A DNA stretch of 64,000 nucleotides from JBCCDY01 sp039030555 (lineage in GTDB: Bacteria; Bacteroidota; Bacteroidia; Cytophagales; Cyclobacteriaceae). Position numbers and translations under genes: made by a program. This document shows, one piece after another, positions 1 through 8,899 of the stretch; within the stretch, counting starts at the first letter, position 1, and each line of letters starts with the position of its first letter. The notes below the pieces were generated by a model. It saw only the letters and a program-made list of their open reading frames with translations, had not been told where the DNA came from and did no database searches. The stretch is taken from NCBI GenBank assembly GCA_039030555.1, contig JBCCDY010000011.1:98804-162803 (forward strand), read 5' to 3'.

Positions 1-2
1 TT

Positions 3-257
3 AGTAATGACGAGATTTTACCTCTGAAAGGCGAGCTGGAAAAAATGCTTCCGGATTGGAAAACGATTAAAAGCCCATCAGTGGTTATTCACGGAGTGAA
101 AGATGATCTTGTTCCTGTTGGTAACGCTGATTTTATAGCTAAAAAGTCAGTCAAAAGCGATGTTGAACTTATTAAATTGGAAAATACCAATCATTTTATC
201 CCATGGAGCCATAAAGAGCTCATTACGAGAAAAATACTGGAGCAATTGAATAACTAA
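3..257 (+). CDS. alpha/beta hydrolase, C-terminal part (5' end outside window)
   Basis: The reading frame is open to the left window edge, so only about the last 84 residues are present. The visible part has the end of an alpha/beta-hydrolase fold: a beta strand followed by HGVKDDLVPV, which carries the usual acid residue of the triad, and then NTNHFIPW, whose His is the probable catalytic histidine. The nucleophile elbow would lie upstream and cannot be checked. Substrate is unknown. The first in-window ATG (45) is internal. It converges on the gene at 271-918 with a 13-bp gap. Confidence 0.7.
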   Translation, partial: SNDEILPLKGELEKMLPDWKTIKSPSVVIHGVKDDLVPVGNADFIAKKSVKSDVELIKLENTNHFIPWSHKELITRKILEQLNN

Positions 258-270
258 TCCTGAATGATTC

Positions 271-918
271 TTAATGGCTTAATAGTTCTGCGAAAAGTTT
301 TAGATACTGTGTAGAGTTTTCCTCGACTTTAGTGTAATCTTCCAGAGGACTTTTTGCTGAAATTTTTAAAAACTGAAGATTGCTTAAAATTTTTTTCAAA
401 TCGTCAACTTCTAGGGTATCAATGGAAATGTAGCCTGGATCTCCGAGATCATGGCACCATCGATCCATTCCAGAATAAAGCAATAGGTTTTTTCCAGTTA
501 TTTCAGAACAATCATGAATAAGCTTTTGTAGAACATTTTGAGCTAAGTGCCCTTCCATTTGTAGGGTGAAAGAAAAGTAATGTCCCCACCAGAAAATAGT
601 CCTGTAAAGAAATAGATTTTCTTTAGTGCTTAATCTCGGGTAATCCAAGACCAAGTAGGGAAGGAGCCTATAATTTTCTCCTTTGGAAATTTTCCCAGCT
701 TTGATCAGTGTTTTTTCTGGGAATTTGTATCCAGACGATTGTACAAGCCTTACGAGAGATTGCTCTGTCTCAGACAATATGGATTCCATTTTTTTGATCA
801 ATTGCGATTTCGTGACCAGAAAATCAGTATCCATTAAAAACCCCAACTCTTTTGAAGTCAGGGTTTCGATTTTTTCAATGTTCTGTTTTTTCACCACCGT
901 ATAAGAGCAGAAGCCCAA
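271..918 (-). CDS. hypothetical protein, overlaps fabH-like gene
   Basis: Unrecognised soluble protein of up to 215 residues with no signal peptide or membrane segment. It is rich in aromatic residues in the middle (RTIFWWGHYFSF) and has a CHDLGDPGY segment near residue 155. It overlaps the 3' end of the upstream ketoacyl synthase III gene by 28 bp, so the two are probably co-transcribed and may be functionally linked. The start is uncertain: GTG codons just downstream of the first ATG, or the ATG near 834, would reduce the overlap. I do not assign a function. Confidence 0.6.
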   Translation of the reverse strand: MGFCSYTVVKKQNIEKIETLTSKELGFLMDTDFLVTKSQLIKKMESILSETEQSLVRLVQSSGYKFPEKTLIKAGKISKGENYRLLPYLVLDYPRLSTKENLFLYRTIFWWGHYFSFTLQMEGHLAQNVLQKLIHDCSEITGKNLLLYSGMDRWCHDLGDPGYISIDTLEVDDLKKILSNLQFLKISAKSPLEDYTKVEENSTQYLKLFAELLSH

Positions 919-1895
919 GTAAATCCGCTACCAAAAGCGGCTAAGCAGATTAAGTCACCTTCCTTTATTTTACCTGCGGCTCTGGCTTCGCATAACCCAA
1001 TAGGGATCGAAGCGGCAGTTGTATTCCCATATTTCATTATGGTATTAAATACTTTTTCCTCAGGAATTCTCATTTTTTGCTGAATGAACTGCGAGATACG
1101 GAGGTTAGCCTGATGGGGTAAGAGCAAATCAATATCTTCCACGGAAAGGCCATTCTCATCTAATGCTTCCTTAATAACTTCCTGGAACCTCACCACAGCG
1201 TTTTTAAATACGAATTGACCATTCATTACAGGAAAAGCAGAACCTCCCGGCTCGTACATCTCCATAGAAGCCCTTTCTTTTTTATAAAACCCTGGGTCAA
1301 GCACAGCTAGTTCTTCAGCATGTTCTCCTTGGCTATGCAAATGTGTAGAAAGTACCCCTTTATCTTCTTCATCCGTAGCAGAAACCACTATTGCACCGGC
1401 ACCATCTCCAAAAATGACGGCTACATGCCTTCCATGATCACTAAAGTCTAAACCTCCAGAATGAATCTCAGAACCGACCAAGAGTATATTTTTATACATG
1501 CCTGTTTTGATAAACTGGTCGGCAACGGAAAGTCCATAAACGAATCCACTGCACTGCGCACGAATATCCAAGGCTGCAATATTTCGAAACGGTAGTGATC
1601 TTTGCAGAAGCACACCATCGCCTGGGAAAACATAATCGGGACTTAATGTACCGTATATAATTAGGTCTATATCTTCGGCACCTAGTTTTGCATCATCTAA
1701 TGCTTTTTTCGTAGCCTCGACTGCTAACTGGTAATTCATGACATCTTCACCAGGAACTACATGCCTTCGTTCCTGGATACCTGTCCTTTCAATGATCCAT
1801 TCATTGGTGGTATTCATGCGTTGCGATAGTTCTTCGTTTGTTACAACATTATCGGGTACATAAAAACCCATTCCTGCGATCTTTGATCTTTTCAT
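891..1895 (-). CDS. 3-oxoacyl-ACP synthase III family protein (FabH-like)
   Basis: At 334 residues this has normal ketoacyl-ACP synthase III length. The Cys-His-Asn triad is complete: C115 in DIRAQCSGF, H261 in LLPHQANLRI and N291 in KYGNTTAASIP. The family condenses acyl-CoA with malonyl-ACP to start fatty-acid synthesis; Bacteroidota also have paralogues for special acyl chains. It is not next to plsX, rpmF or other fatty-acid genes, as housekeeping fabH often is, but overlaps an unknown gene downstream. It may therefore be an accessory paralogue. Enzyme class is clear, substrate is not. Confidence 0.88.
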   Translation of the reverse strand: MKRSKIAGMGFYVPDNVVTNEELSQRMNTTNEWIIERTGIQERRHVVPGEDVMNYQLAVEATKKALDDAKLGAEDIDLIIYGTLSPDYVFPGDGVLLQRSLPFRNIAALDIRAQCSGFVYGLSVADQFIKTGMYKNILLVGSEIHSGGLDFSDHGRHVAVIFGDGAGAIVVSATDEEDKGVLSTHLHSQGEHAEELAVLDPGFYKKERASMEMYEPGGSAFPVMNGQFVFKNAVVRFQEVIKEALDENGLSVEDIDLLLPHQANLRISQFIQQKMRIPEEKVFNTIMKYGNTTAASIPIGLCEARAAGKIKEGDLICLAAFGSGFTWASALIRW

Positions 1896-2162
1896 TTAGT
1901 AAATAGTTCGATTGTTATTCATTTCAGTAATTATTAGACCTCAATCCTTTTTTCAGGATGAAGGTTTCAACTGATTTTTAAGGAGAGTCAGAATAAGAAA
2001 AAAATACCACTTAGTCCTGACCGGACTTTTTCAATTGATGCGGCAAAATAATCAAAAAGGGAAAAGTAGGAAACTGAAAATTCTGATTTATGAAGTAAAG
2101 CTTATAAAAACACTCAAAATCATGTTTTTTATGGAAACCCAGGGTTTAAAGATCAGTTTCTT

Positions 2163-2834
2163 TCAATCGAACAGGGTATAATTTCCCTTTTGATTGGCAG
2201 GAGGTATATGATGAATGAGCTGTGGGTTATCCAATTGCGCATTTTCAATTTGAGGGGTAACGGAGTAAGATTCATATTGTAGACTTCTACTCACTTCTGC
2301 AAATTTTTGGATAGATGAAGCATCCGAATTAAGCCAGTCTTCTAGTTTATCCAAAGTTATAATGAGTGGAAAGGAGGATTTGTAGTACTCATTTTCCGGG
2401 TGATTTGTATCGAATAAGATCCTGAAAATGGTGATCATATTTTCTGAATTATTCTCATAACTCTCTTGAATTGCTGCAAGAGCAAAAGGTTCGTAGGTCT
2501 TTTGCGTAAACCGAAAAGGTATCTTTTCATTTTTCCCTATTAATTTCCATAGATAAAAGCCATCTGCTGGTATAATACATTTCTTTGATCTTTTTAAAAT
2601 TGAATCGGCCTTTTGAATATCGATTCCAATTTGTTTCTGGCTTAACGTTTTTCCGTTAGCCCACTCCGGGGTGTTTCCCCAGAAAAAATCACTTACTAAA
2701 CTTCCATTTTGATCAATAACTAAACACTCTTGCGTAGGTGCTATGTTGTAACGTGCTTTATAATTTACTTCGGGCTCTATCTTGAAAAAATCCGAAAAAT
2801 CTTTTTTCGGTATTGATAATGAATATCGATTCAT
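2163..2834 (-). CDS. SRAP-domain protein (YedK/HMCES family) lacking catalytic residues
   Basis: A 223-residue protein aligning with the SRAP fold: RYNIAPTQ at about 28-35 (the conserved Asn-containing motif) and IIPADGFYLWK at 87-97. Active family members covalently crosslink abasic sites in single-stranded DNA using Cys2 exposed after Met removal, helped by a Glu in the PADGFYEW motif and a His in an HxRMP motif. Here position 2 is Asn (MNRYSL), the Glu position is Leu95, and the HxRMP region reads YKSSFP (151-156). All three catalytic positions are therefore changed. It probably binds DNA without crosslinking it, or is decaying. The start is clear and no upstream Met-Cys alternative is seen. 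Confidence 0.75.
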   Translation of the reverse strand: MNRYSLSIPKKDFSDFFKIEPEVNYKARYNIAPTQECLVIDQNGSLVSDFFWGNTPEWANGKTLSQKQIGIDIQKADSILKRSKKCIIPADGFYLWKLIGKNEKIPFRFTQKTYEPFALAAIQESYENNSENMITIFRILFDTNHPENEYYKSSFPLIITLDKLEDWLNSDASSIQKFAEVSRSLQYESYSVTPQIENAQLDNPQLIHHIPPANQKGNYTLFD

Positions 2835-2901
2835 AGCTTTGCTTTAATAAGGAATCTTTTTTCAATTTACTAAAGGGAATTTCCCTGTGGAAAAAAATTA
2901 G

Positions 2902-2937
2902 TTTGTTTGCGGCTTCTTATTTTATTTTTATTCTTTG
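2902..2937 (+). promoter_or_regulatory. possible Bacteroidota-type promoter upstream of kdsA
   Basis: Between the divergent SRAP gene and kdsA there is TTTG at 2906-2909 (also at 2902-2905) and, 19 nt later, TATTCTTTG at 2929-2937. This is close to the Bacteroidota -33/-7 pattern TTTG and TAnnTTTG, but with one extra base in the -7 element. It lies 33 bp before the kdsA ATG and could drive the start of the glycan operon. Pattern match only. Confidence 0.3.
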
Positions 2938-2969
2938 TTCGAATTTTTATAATCACCGTCAGGTATTGA

Positions 2970-3773
2970 ATGAATATTTTCGAGAAATTAGTTTTTTTTA
3001 CAGATAAAATAGATGTAGGAGGTAAGACTCCCGTTTTAATAGCGGGGCCTTGTGTAATTGAAAACGAAGAGCTTTGTCTTCAGGTTGCTGAAGAAATGAA
3101 GTCAATTTCAATTGAATTAGGTTTCAACTATATCTTTAAATCATCTTTTGACAAGGCCAACAGAACTTCGAGGGAATCTTTTAGATCTCTTGGGTTTGAA
3201 AAATCACTAAGTATTCTTGAGAAGGTTAGAGAGACGGTAAAAGTTCCACTTATAACCGATGTGCATGAGTCTTATCAGGTAAAAGAAGTGTCGTCTGTTA
3301 TAGATGTAATACAGATACCTGCATTTTTGTGCCGACAGACCGATTTATTAAGAGCCAGTGGAGAATCGGGAAAAGCGGTGAATATTAAAAAGGGGCAATT
3401 TATGGCGCCAGACGATATGAAATATGCTGTTAAAAAAGTGACAGACACGGGAAATTTCAATGTGACTCTAACAGAGCGGGGAACGACTTTTGGATATAAT
3501 AATTTAGTAGTCGATTTTCGTTCGATACCAATTATGAGACAATATTCACCTGTTATATTTGACGTAACCCATAGTGTTCAGATGCCTGGAGGTGGTGAAG
3601 GTAAGTCTAGCGGGAAGCGAGAGTTCGCGCCGTATTTAGCTAAGGCGGCAGCTGCAGTGGGTGTTGATGGTTTCTTTATTGAAACCCATCCTGAGCCTGA
3701 GAAGGCTTTGAGTGACGGTCCAAATATGATTCCGTTGGGAGATATGAAGGAGTTTTTGAAAGATTTAATTTAA
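2970..3773 (+). CDS. kdsA: 3-deoxy-8-phosphooctulonate synthase (KdsA)
   Basis: Condenses phosphoenolpyruvate with arabinose 5-phosphate to Kdo-8-phosphate in the cytoplasm, for LPS core or Kdo-containing glycans. The 267 residues carry the family hallmarks: GPCVIE near 28, FKSSFDKANRTS near 56, DVTHSVQMPGGGEGKSSG near 195 and FIETHPEP near 235. Length is typical. The stop TAA shares its last base with the ATG of the next gene (TAATG), so it is translationally coupled to the Wza-like exporter. This suggests expression with the surface-glycan locus. Confidence 0.95.
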   Translation: MNIFEKLVFFTDKIDVGGKTPVLIAGPCVIENEELCLQVAEEMKSISIELGFNYIFKSSFDKANRTSRESFRSLGFEKSLSILEKVRETVKVPLITDVHESYQVKEVSSVIDVIQIPAFLCRQTDLLRASGESGKAVNIKKGQFMAPDDMKYAVKKVTDTGNFNVTLTERGTTFGYNNLVVDFRSIPIMRQYSPVIFDVTHSVQMPGGGEGKSSGKREFAPYLAKAAAAVGVDGFFIETHPEPEKALSDGPNMIPLGDMKEFLKDLI

Positions 3774-4582
3774 TGCTCTGTTCATACGTAACTAAAACCT
3801 TTCTTTTTTTATTAATGATACTTGTTTTCTCTTCATGTATAACAAGAAAGCAACTATTATACCTTCAATATGAAAATGAGATAGATAATCTGGAAGAGTT
3901 TCCAAAAGATTCTATTCTTAGAACCCATGACTTAAAGATAAGGGAGTATCGTATTCAACCACTGGATATCCTCTCAATTACATTTGAAAGCCTTACAGAT
4001 GAAGAATTTGACTTTTTTTCTAAGATTAATGAAAATAATCAAATAGGAGCGGGTAATGCCAACAACTTGGCTTTGCAGGGTGTGGTAGTAGATTCTGAAG
4101 GAAATATTGAATACCCTGTCACAGGCAAAGTGAATCTTGAGGGACTAACTATATTTGAAGCGGAGTCTATGTTAACATCAATAGCGAAGAAATACCTTGA
4201 AGATCCGGTTGTAAGGGTTAGATTACTTAATTTTAGATTTACCGTTCTAGGCGAGGTTAATAATGAACAAGTAGTAAACTCTATTAATACAAGGATTACG
4301 TTTATGGAAGCGATCGGTTTGGCAGGAGGATTTGGAGAACTTGCGGACAGGAGTAGTGTAAAAGTTATAAGACAATCAGGCTCTTCAAGTGAAGTGTTCT
4401 ATATAAACCCTCTAGAGGAAAGATTTATAGAATCAAATTTTTATTATGTTCAGCAGAATGATATAATTATTGTTGCACCTAATAAACAAAGGACTTTCAG
4501 GAATTATTTTGGACAAAACCTTGGTGTATTCACTGCAGCAGTATCAGTAGTTACTTTGTTTATCACCATTTTGACTTTATAG
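3773..4582 (+). CDS. polysaccharide export lipoprotein (Wza-like)
   Basis: A 269-residue outer-membrane export protein of the Wza/BexD family. The N-terminus is a lipoprotein signal with lipobox VFSSC near residue 23. The polysaccharide-export (SBB) domain begins around YRIQPLDILSI (about 60), followed by SLBB-type segments (VLGEVNNEQVV). A hydrophobic helix ends the protein (about 245-268). It should form the export channel with the Wzc-like kinase encoded next. It overlaps kdsA by one base. Confidence 0.88.
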   Translation: MLCSYVTKTFLFLLMILVFSSCITRKQLLYLQYENEIDNLEEFPKDSILRTHDLKIREYRIQPLDILSITFESLTDEEFDFFSKINENNQIGAGNANNLALQGVVVDSEGNIEYPVTGKVNLEGLTIFEAESMLTSIAKKYLEDPVVRVRLLNFRFTVLGEVNNEQVVNSINTRITFMEAIGLAGGFGELADRSSVKVIRQSGSSSEVFYINPLEERFIESNFYYVQQNDIIIVAPNKQRTFRNYFGQNLGVFTAAVSVVTLFITILTL

Positions 4583-4589
4583 ATTTGGT

Positions 4590-6959
4590 TTGAAGAACAA
4601 TTTGGAAATCTACGATGATTTTGACAGTCTTGCGCAGACTTCTAGTGGAGTCAGTGCAATCAGTCTTAAGAGGGTCATTAATCTTGCTATTCGCTTTTGG
4701 TATCTAATTATTATTAGTGGTTTACTAGGCTTCTTGAGCGCATATTTAATCAATAGATATTCTACTCGCATCTATACGGTAAAAGCTTCTATTATTATTA
4801 AAGAGAATCAGGAGAATACAGAAGCTCAGTTATTATACAATAATAATATTGTCAACCCTTACAGGAATTTTTACAACGAGGTACACGTCTTAAAATCATA
4901 CCCTCTTATTCAAAATGTGATAGAATCTTTAAATATGATGATTACATTTCATAGAGAGGGAAACATTAAAAATTCAGAGTTGTATGGAAATATCCCGCTT
5001 ACTGTATCTCTTTTGTCAAAAGGTGATAACATCTGGGACAAAAGCTTATTACTTAATCAATTTAATGAAAAGGAATTTGGTTTAGATTATTTTGAAGATC
5101 AAAGCAATGAGTTGCCTGCTAAAAAGAGATATGAATATGGGGATACTATTCAGATTTCCGGTGAAAGTATGACTGTTATTAAAAGCTCTGATAAGTCATT
5201 TAATAATAACATAAAGATAAAATTCAGTAATCCTTACTTATTAGCTAAAGCTTATTCCTCCAAGTTGAATATATCATGGCGCGAGCAAGGATCTTCAGTT
5301 TTAGACTTAGGTCTATCAGGCCCAGTACCCAATAAGGAAATTGACTTTCTCAACAGGTTTATAGAAGTATATCAAGAGTATGATCTAGAAAAGAAAAATC
5401 AAAGAGCTGAAAAGTCGGTTAAGTTTCTGGAAGACCAACTCTTGCAAATAGGAGACTCATTGAAGTATTATGAAAGTCAGATTCAGAGATTTAATGAAAA
5501 CAATCTAAGTATAGATATTTCAGAAGAAGCTGGCCGCTTATACTCAAAAATTCAGGAATTGGAATCTCAGCTTCTGGAAATGCGACTTAAAGAATCATAC
5601 TTCGAATATTTAAAAGAGTTTCTGGATAAGAATGACATAGGCGAGGCAATTATTACTCCCTCCAGTGTAGGTATAAGTGATCCGGTTATTGTCGAATTGA
5701 TAACGCAACTGATCAATCTTATTTCTTCTGTTCCCGAAGAGGGCAAAACAGAATTATTTGCACAAAACCCTCTTTATAAGGATTTAGAAAGAAGAATGAA
5801 TTTAACCAAAGCTTCAATTCTAAAAACTATATCCAATTATAGTCAAACTAGCGAGATAAACAGAAAATTTGCTACCGAACAGATGAAAGTTGTAAAACAA
5901 GAACTTAAAAAGCTTCCCGGTATAAGACAAAACCTGGTGGATATAGAGCGAAATTATAGGTTGAGGGAGAACCTTTATACTTACATACAACAAAAGAAAG
6001 CCGAGGCGAGTATCTCAAGGGCTACGGCTACTTCTGATATTGCAGTTATAAATCCTCCTGCTCGCTTGGGAGGAGCAATAAAACCCAATGTTAGCCAAAA
6101 TTATGTCATAGGATCTTTTGCAGGTATTCTATTACCTATTTTGATTTTCATATTGATTGAATTACTCAACACTCGAGTTCAGTCCAAAGAAGACATAGAG
6201 TCAACGGTTGGATTTCCTGTAATCTGTGGAATTGGTCATGATAACTCAAAAGATAACCTAGTAGCTTTCAATAAGCCAAAATCTGCTATTGCTGAGTCAT
6301 TCCGATCTTTAAGGAGCAATTTAAATTACTTCACTGAGGGAAAGGATAAGAAAATATTTGTTATAACATCGTCTATTGCTGGAGAGGGAAAGACCTTTAC
6401 AACCATAAATTTAGGTACAGTTTTAGCTTTTTCGGAAAAGAGAGTCCTTATTGTAGGAGCTGACATGAGAAGGCCAAAAATCTTTGATGATTTTGGTTTA
6501 AAAAATGAATTTGGATTAAGTCAATATTTATCGGGTATGAATAACCTAAAAGAAGTTATTCAAGAAACTAGAATTAATAACCTTCACCTTATTAGTGGTG
6601 GGGTTATTCCTCCTAACCCAAGTGAACTATTATTGACGGAAAGATGTAAAAAGATGATTCCTAATTTATTGGAATCATATGATTATTTAATTATTGATAC
6701 CCCTCCTGTCGGACTAGTTACGGATGCTTATGTCCTTTCGGAAAAAGCTGATCATACCTTATTTTTAGTGAGGCAGGGCATAACACCTACAGAGGTGCTC
6801 AAGTATTCCGAGGAAGAGTTCAAAAGAAGAAATATTACTAATTTAAGTATCCTTTTAAACGATATTAAAAAAGTAGGTCTGGGGTATGGATATGGTAATA
6901 ATTATGGTTATGGGGGACAATATGGAAAAGATAAGTATAGCTATGGCTATTACAGCTAA
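4590..6959 (+). CDS. Wzc-like polysaccharide co-polymerase / BY-type tyrosine kinase
   Basis: A 789-residue chain-length regulator fused to its kinase. It has a Wzz domain between two membrane segments (about 33-52 and 503-525) with a long periplasmic coiled coil. The cytoplasmic bacterial tyrosine kinase carries Walker A AGEGKT near 597, Walker A' GADMRRPKI near 620 and Walker B YLIIDTPPVG near 703. The C-terminal 25 residues are a Tyr-Gly cluster, the usual autophosphorylation tail. Translation starts at TTG, 7 bp after the Wza-like gene. It should control polymer length and export with the upstream lipoprotein. Confidence 0.92.
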   Translation: MKNNLEIYDDFDSLAQTSSGVSAISLKRVINLAIRFWYLIIISGLLGFLSAYLINRYSTRIYTVKASIIIKENQENTEAQLLYNNNIVNPYRNFYNEVHVLKSYPLIQNVIESLNMMITFHREGNIKNSELYGNIPLTVSLLSKGDNIWDKSLLLNQFNEKEFGLDYFEDQSNELPAKKRYEYGDTIQISGESMTVIKSSDKSFNNNIKIKFSNPYLLAKAYSSKLNISWREQGSSVLDLGLSGPVPNKEIDFLNRFIEVYQEYDLEKKNQRAEKSVKFLEDQLLQIGDSLKYYESQIQRFNENNLSIDISEEAGRLYSKIQELESQLLEMRLKESYFEYLKEFLDKNDIGEAIITPSSVGISDPVIVELITQLINLISSVPEEGKTELFAQNPLYKDLERRMNLTKASILKTISNYSQTSEINRKFATEQMKVVKQELKKLPGIRQNLVDIERNYRLRENLYTYIQQKKAEASISRATATSDIAVINPPARLGGAIKPNVSQNYVIGSFAGILLPILIFILIELLNTRVQSKEDIESTVGFPVICGIGHDNSKDNLVAFNKPKSAIAESFRSLRSNLNYFTEGKDKKIFVITSSIAGEGKTFTTINLGTVLAFSEKRVLIVGADMRRPKIFDDFGLKNEFGLSQYLSGMNNLKEVIQETRINNLHLISGGVIPPNPSELLLTERCKKMIPNLLESYDYLIIDTPPVGLVTDAYVLSEKADHTLFLVRQGITPTEVLKYSEEEFKRRNITNLSILLNDIKKVGLGYGYGNNYGYGGQYGKDKYSYGYYS

Positions 6960-6997
6960 ATGCAGATTTTATTTATCTGCATCATTTTCTTTGGGAT

Positions 6998-7990
6998 ATG
7001 AATAAAAAAAAGGTCTTAGTAACGGGTGCAGATGGTTTTATAGGATCCCATTTAACAGAGCTACTAGTTAAGGAAGGTTATCAGGTAAGAGCTTTTATAT
7101 ATTATAACTCTTTTAATTCTTTGGGATGGTTAGATACGTTATCAAAAGATAAACTTGATGAAGTGGAAATTTTCTCAGGAGATATTAGAGATCCAAATGG
7201 CGTGAGGACGGCTATGAAGGATATTGACGTAGTTTTTCACCTAGCGGCCTTGATTGCTATTCCGTTCAGTTATCATTCACCAGATTCTTATGTAGATACT
7301 AATGTAAAGGGTACATTAAATGTAATACAAGCAGCTAGAGACCTTGTATTAGAACGAGTTTTGGTCACCTCTACCAGCGAAGTATATGGGACAGCCAGAT
7401 ATGTTCCAATCGACGAAAATCATCCTCGTCAGCCACAATCCCCTTATTCAGCATCAAAAATAGGATCAGACTGTATTGCAGAGTCATTTTATAGAAGCTT
7501 TAACTTGCCGATCACTATAGTACGCCCATTCAATACTTTTGGGCCGAGACAATCTGCAAGGGCCGTGATCCCTACCATCATCACTCAGCTATTAGCAGGT
7601 AAGGAGGAGATCAAGTTAGGTGACCTTACCCCAACAAGGGACTTACTCTATGTGGCGGATACCGTCAATGGTTTTCTGCAGATCTCAAAATCTGACAAAC
7701 TAGTCGGCCAGGAAGTCAACATAGCTACAGAACAGGAAATATCGATAGGAGACCTGGCCAATGAGATCATTGGTCAAATCAAACCAGACGCAACTATAGT
7801 GACTGATACACAACGCTTACGACCGGAAAGAAGTGAAGTGTTCAGGTTATACGGTAGTGCAAAAAAGATAAAGGAATACACTGCTTGGCATCCTAACTAT
7901 GATTTGAAACAAGGTATAGCAGAAACAATAAAATGGTTTTCTGAAGGAGATAACTTATTGAAGTATAAGGCTGATATATATAACATATAG
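6998..7990 (+). CDS. legB: NAD-dependent nucleotide-sugar 4,6-dehydratase (LegB-like)
   Basis: A 330-residue extended SDR enzyme. The dinucleotide motif TGADGFIGSH is at 9-18, the active site has TSTSEVYG near 124 and YSASK near 149-153. The N-terminal stretch through YYNSFNSLGWLD closely resembles LegB, the dehydratase of the legionaminic-acid route that makes a 4-keto-6-deoxy nucleotide sugar from GDP-GlcNAc. Its place at the head of a NeuB/SpsF/PtmE cassette supports this. The substrate base (GDP or UDP) cannot be read from the sequence. Confidence 0.82.
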   Translation: MNKKKVLVTGADGFIGSHLTELLVKEGYQVRAFIYYNSFNSLGWLDTLSKDKLDEVEIFSGDIRDPNGVRTAMKDIDVVFHLAALIAIPFSYHSPDSYVDTNVKGTLNVIQAARDLVLERVLVTSTSEVYGTARYVPIDENHPRQPQSPYSASKIGSDCIAESFYRSFNLPITIVRPFNTFGPRQSARAVIPTIITQLLAGKEEIKLGDLTPTRDLLYVADTVNGFLQISKSDKLVGQEVNIATEQEISIGDLANEIIGQIKPDATIVTDTQRLRPERSEVFRLYGSAKKIKEYTAWHPNYDLKQGIAETIKWFSEGDNLLKYKADIYNI

Positions 7991-8008
7991 CAAGTACCAT
8001 TCAACAAT

Positions 8009-8899
8009 ATGAAGACCAACTATATTGTTACTGTATTACACCCTTTTTCGACCCCCTATTTTAGGAAATTCGTATTATCGGTTGCTGATCAAACAGTAAG
8101 AGACTTCCGTTTGCTTATCTTTTACGATCAGGTCGAAGATCCTGAGCATTCATTTACCAATGACTTACAGCATATAAAGCATGAATTCATCGAATTGGGC
8201 AACAGGAGCATAACCGCTAATCGCGTGTTTGTCCTGAATTATTTGGCTGGTTTGGAAGAAGGGTATATTCATTTTGGTGATTCGGATGATTTTTTTGAGC
8301 CTACCCGGATAGCATCAGCTATATCTTACTTACCTCAATATAGCATAGTTTGTCATGATTTTAACCTGGTGGATCGAGAAGGGAAACTATTAGATAAGGA
8401 TCATTGGTCAAAACGCTTGGCCAATGAGTTCGTATTTGGATACGATTACCTAAAAGATAAGAACTTACTGGGTTTTGGGAATATATCAATTGACTCAAGC
8501 ATTTTCAAAGATATAGAAATAAAGTTGGTTGAAAGCCCTGCTATACCTGATTGGTTTATTTTCAATCAAATTGTTTCTGTAACAAAAGCAAGATGTATAT
8601 TTATAGCCACTGGCCAGGTAAATTACAGACAGCACGATAATCTGGCACAGTTTACAGAAAATGACTTTGGGGCTATTTGTAATAAACTTGATATGGTTTT
8701 ATTGCATCATGAAAGTCTCTTGACTTTGTACATTGATGCGCAATACTATCGTGATAGAAAAACAAAACTGACCAGGTTAAAAAATCATCTTACGGAGAAA
8801 TATTTGAATGAGTTTTTAGCACAGGCTGATGCTAAAAACTATTTTTGGTGGGAAATTATTGCAGACCTTTTGAATTATTATGAAAGTACAACTAACTAA
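8009..8899 (+). CDS. family 2 (GT-A) glycosyltransferase
   Basis: A 296-residue cytoplasmic glycosyltransferase. The GT-A fold is indicated by the N-terminal beta strand (YIVTVLHPFSTPYFRKF) and by the metal-binding GDSDDFF motif near residue 92. It ends 20 bp inside the next gene (a NeuB-like synthase), so the two are coupled. It may transfer the nonulosonate or a neighbouring sugar, but acceptor and donor are unknown. Confidence 0.75.
   Translation: MKTNYIVTVLHPFSTPYFRKFVLSVADQTVRDFRLLIFYDQVEDPEHSFTNDLQHIKHEFIELGNRSITANRVFVLNYLAGLEEGYIHFGDSDDFFEPTRIASAISYLPQYSIVCHDFNLVDREGKLLDKDHWSKRLANEFVFGYDYLKDKNLLGFGNISIDSSIFKDIEIKLVESPAIPDWFIFNQIVSVTKARCIFIATGQVNYRQHDNLAQFTENDFGAICNKLDMVLLHHESLLTLYIDAQYYRDRKTKLTRLKNHLTEKYLNEFLAQADAKNYFWWEIIADLLNYYESTTN

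Noticed and set aside
6880..6956. Tyr-Gly repeat region at the end of the Wzc-like gene as a special repeat
   Set aside because: Tyrosine clusters are the normal autophosphorylation tail of BY-kinases.
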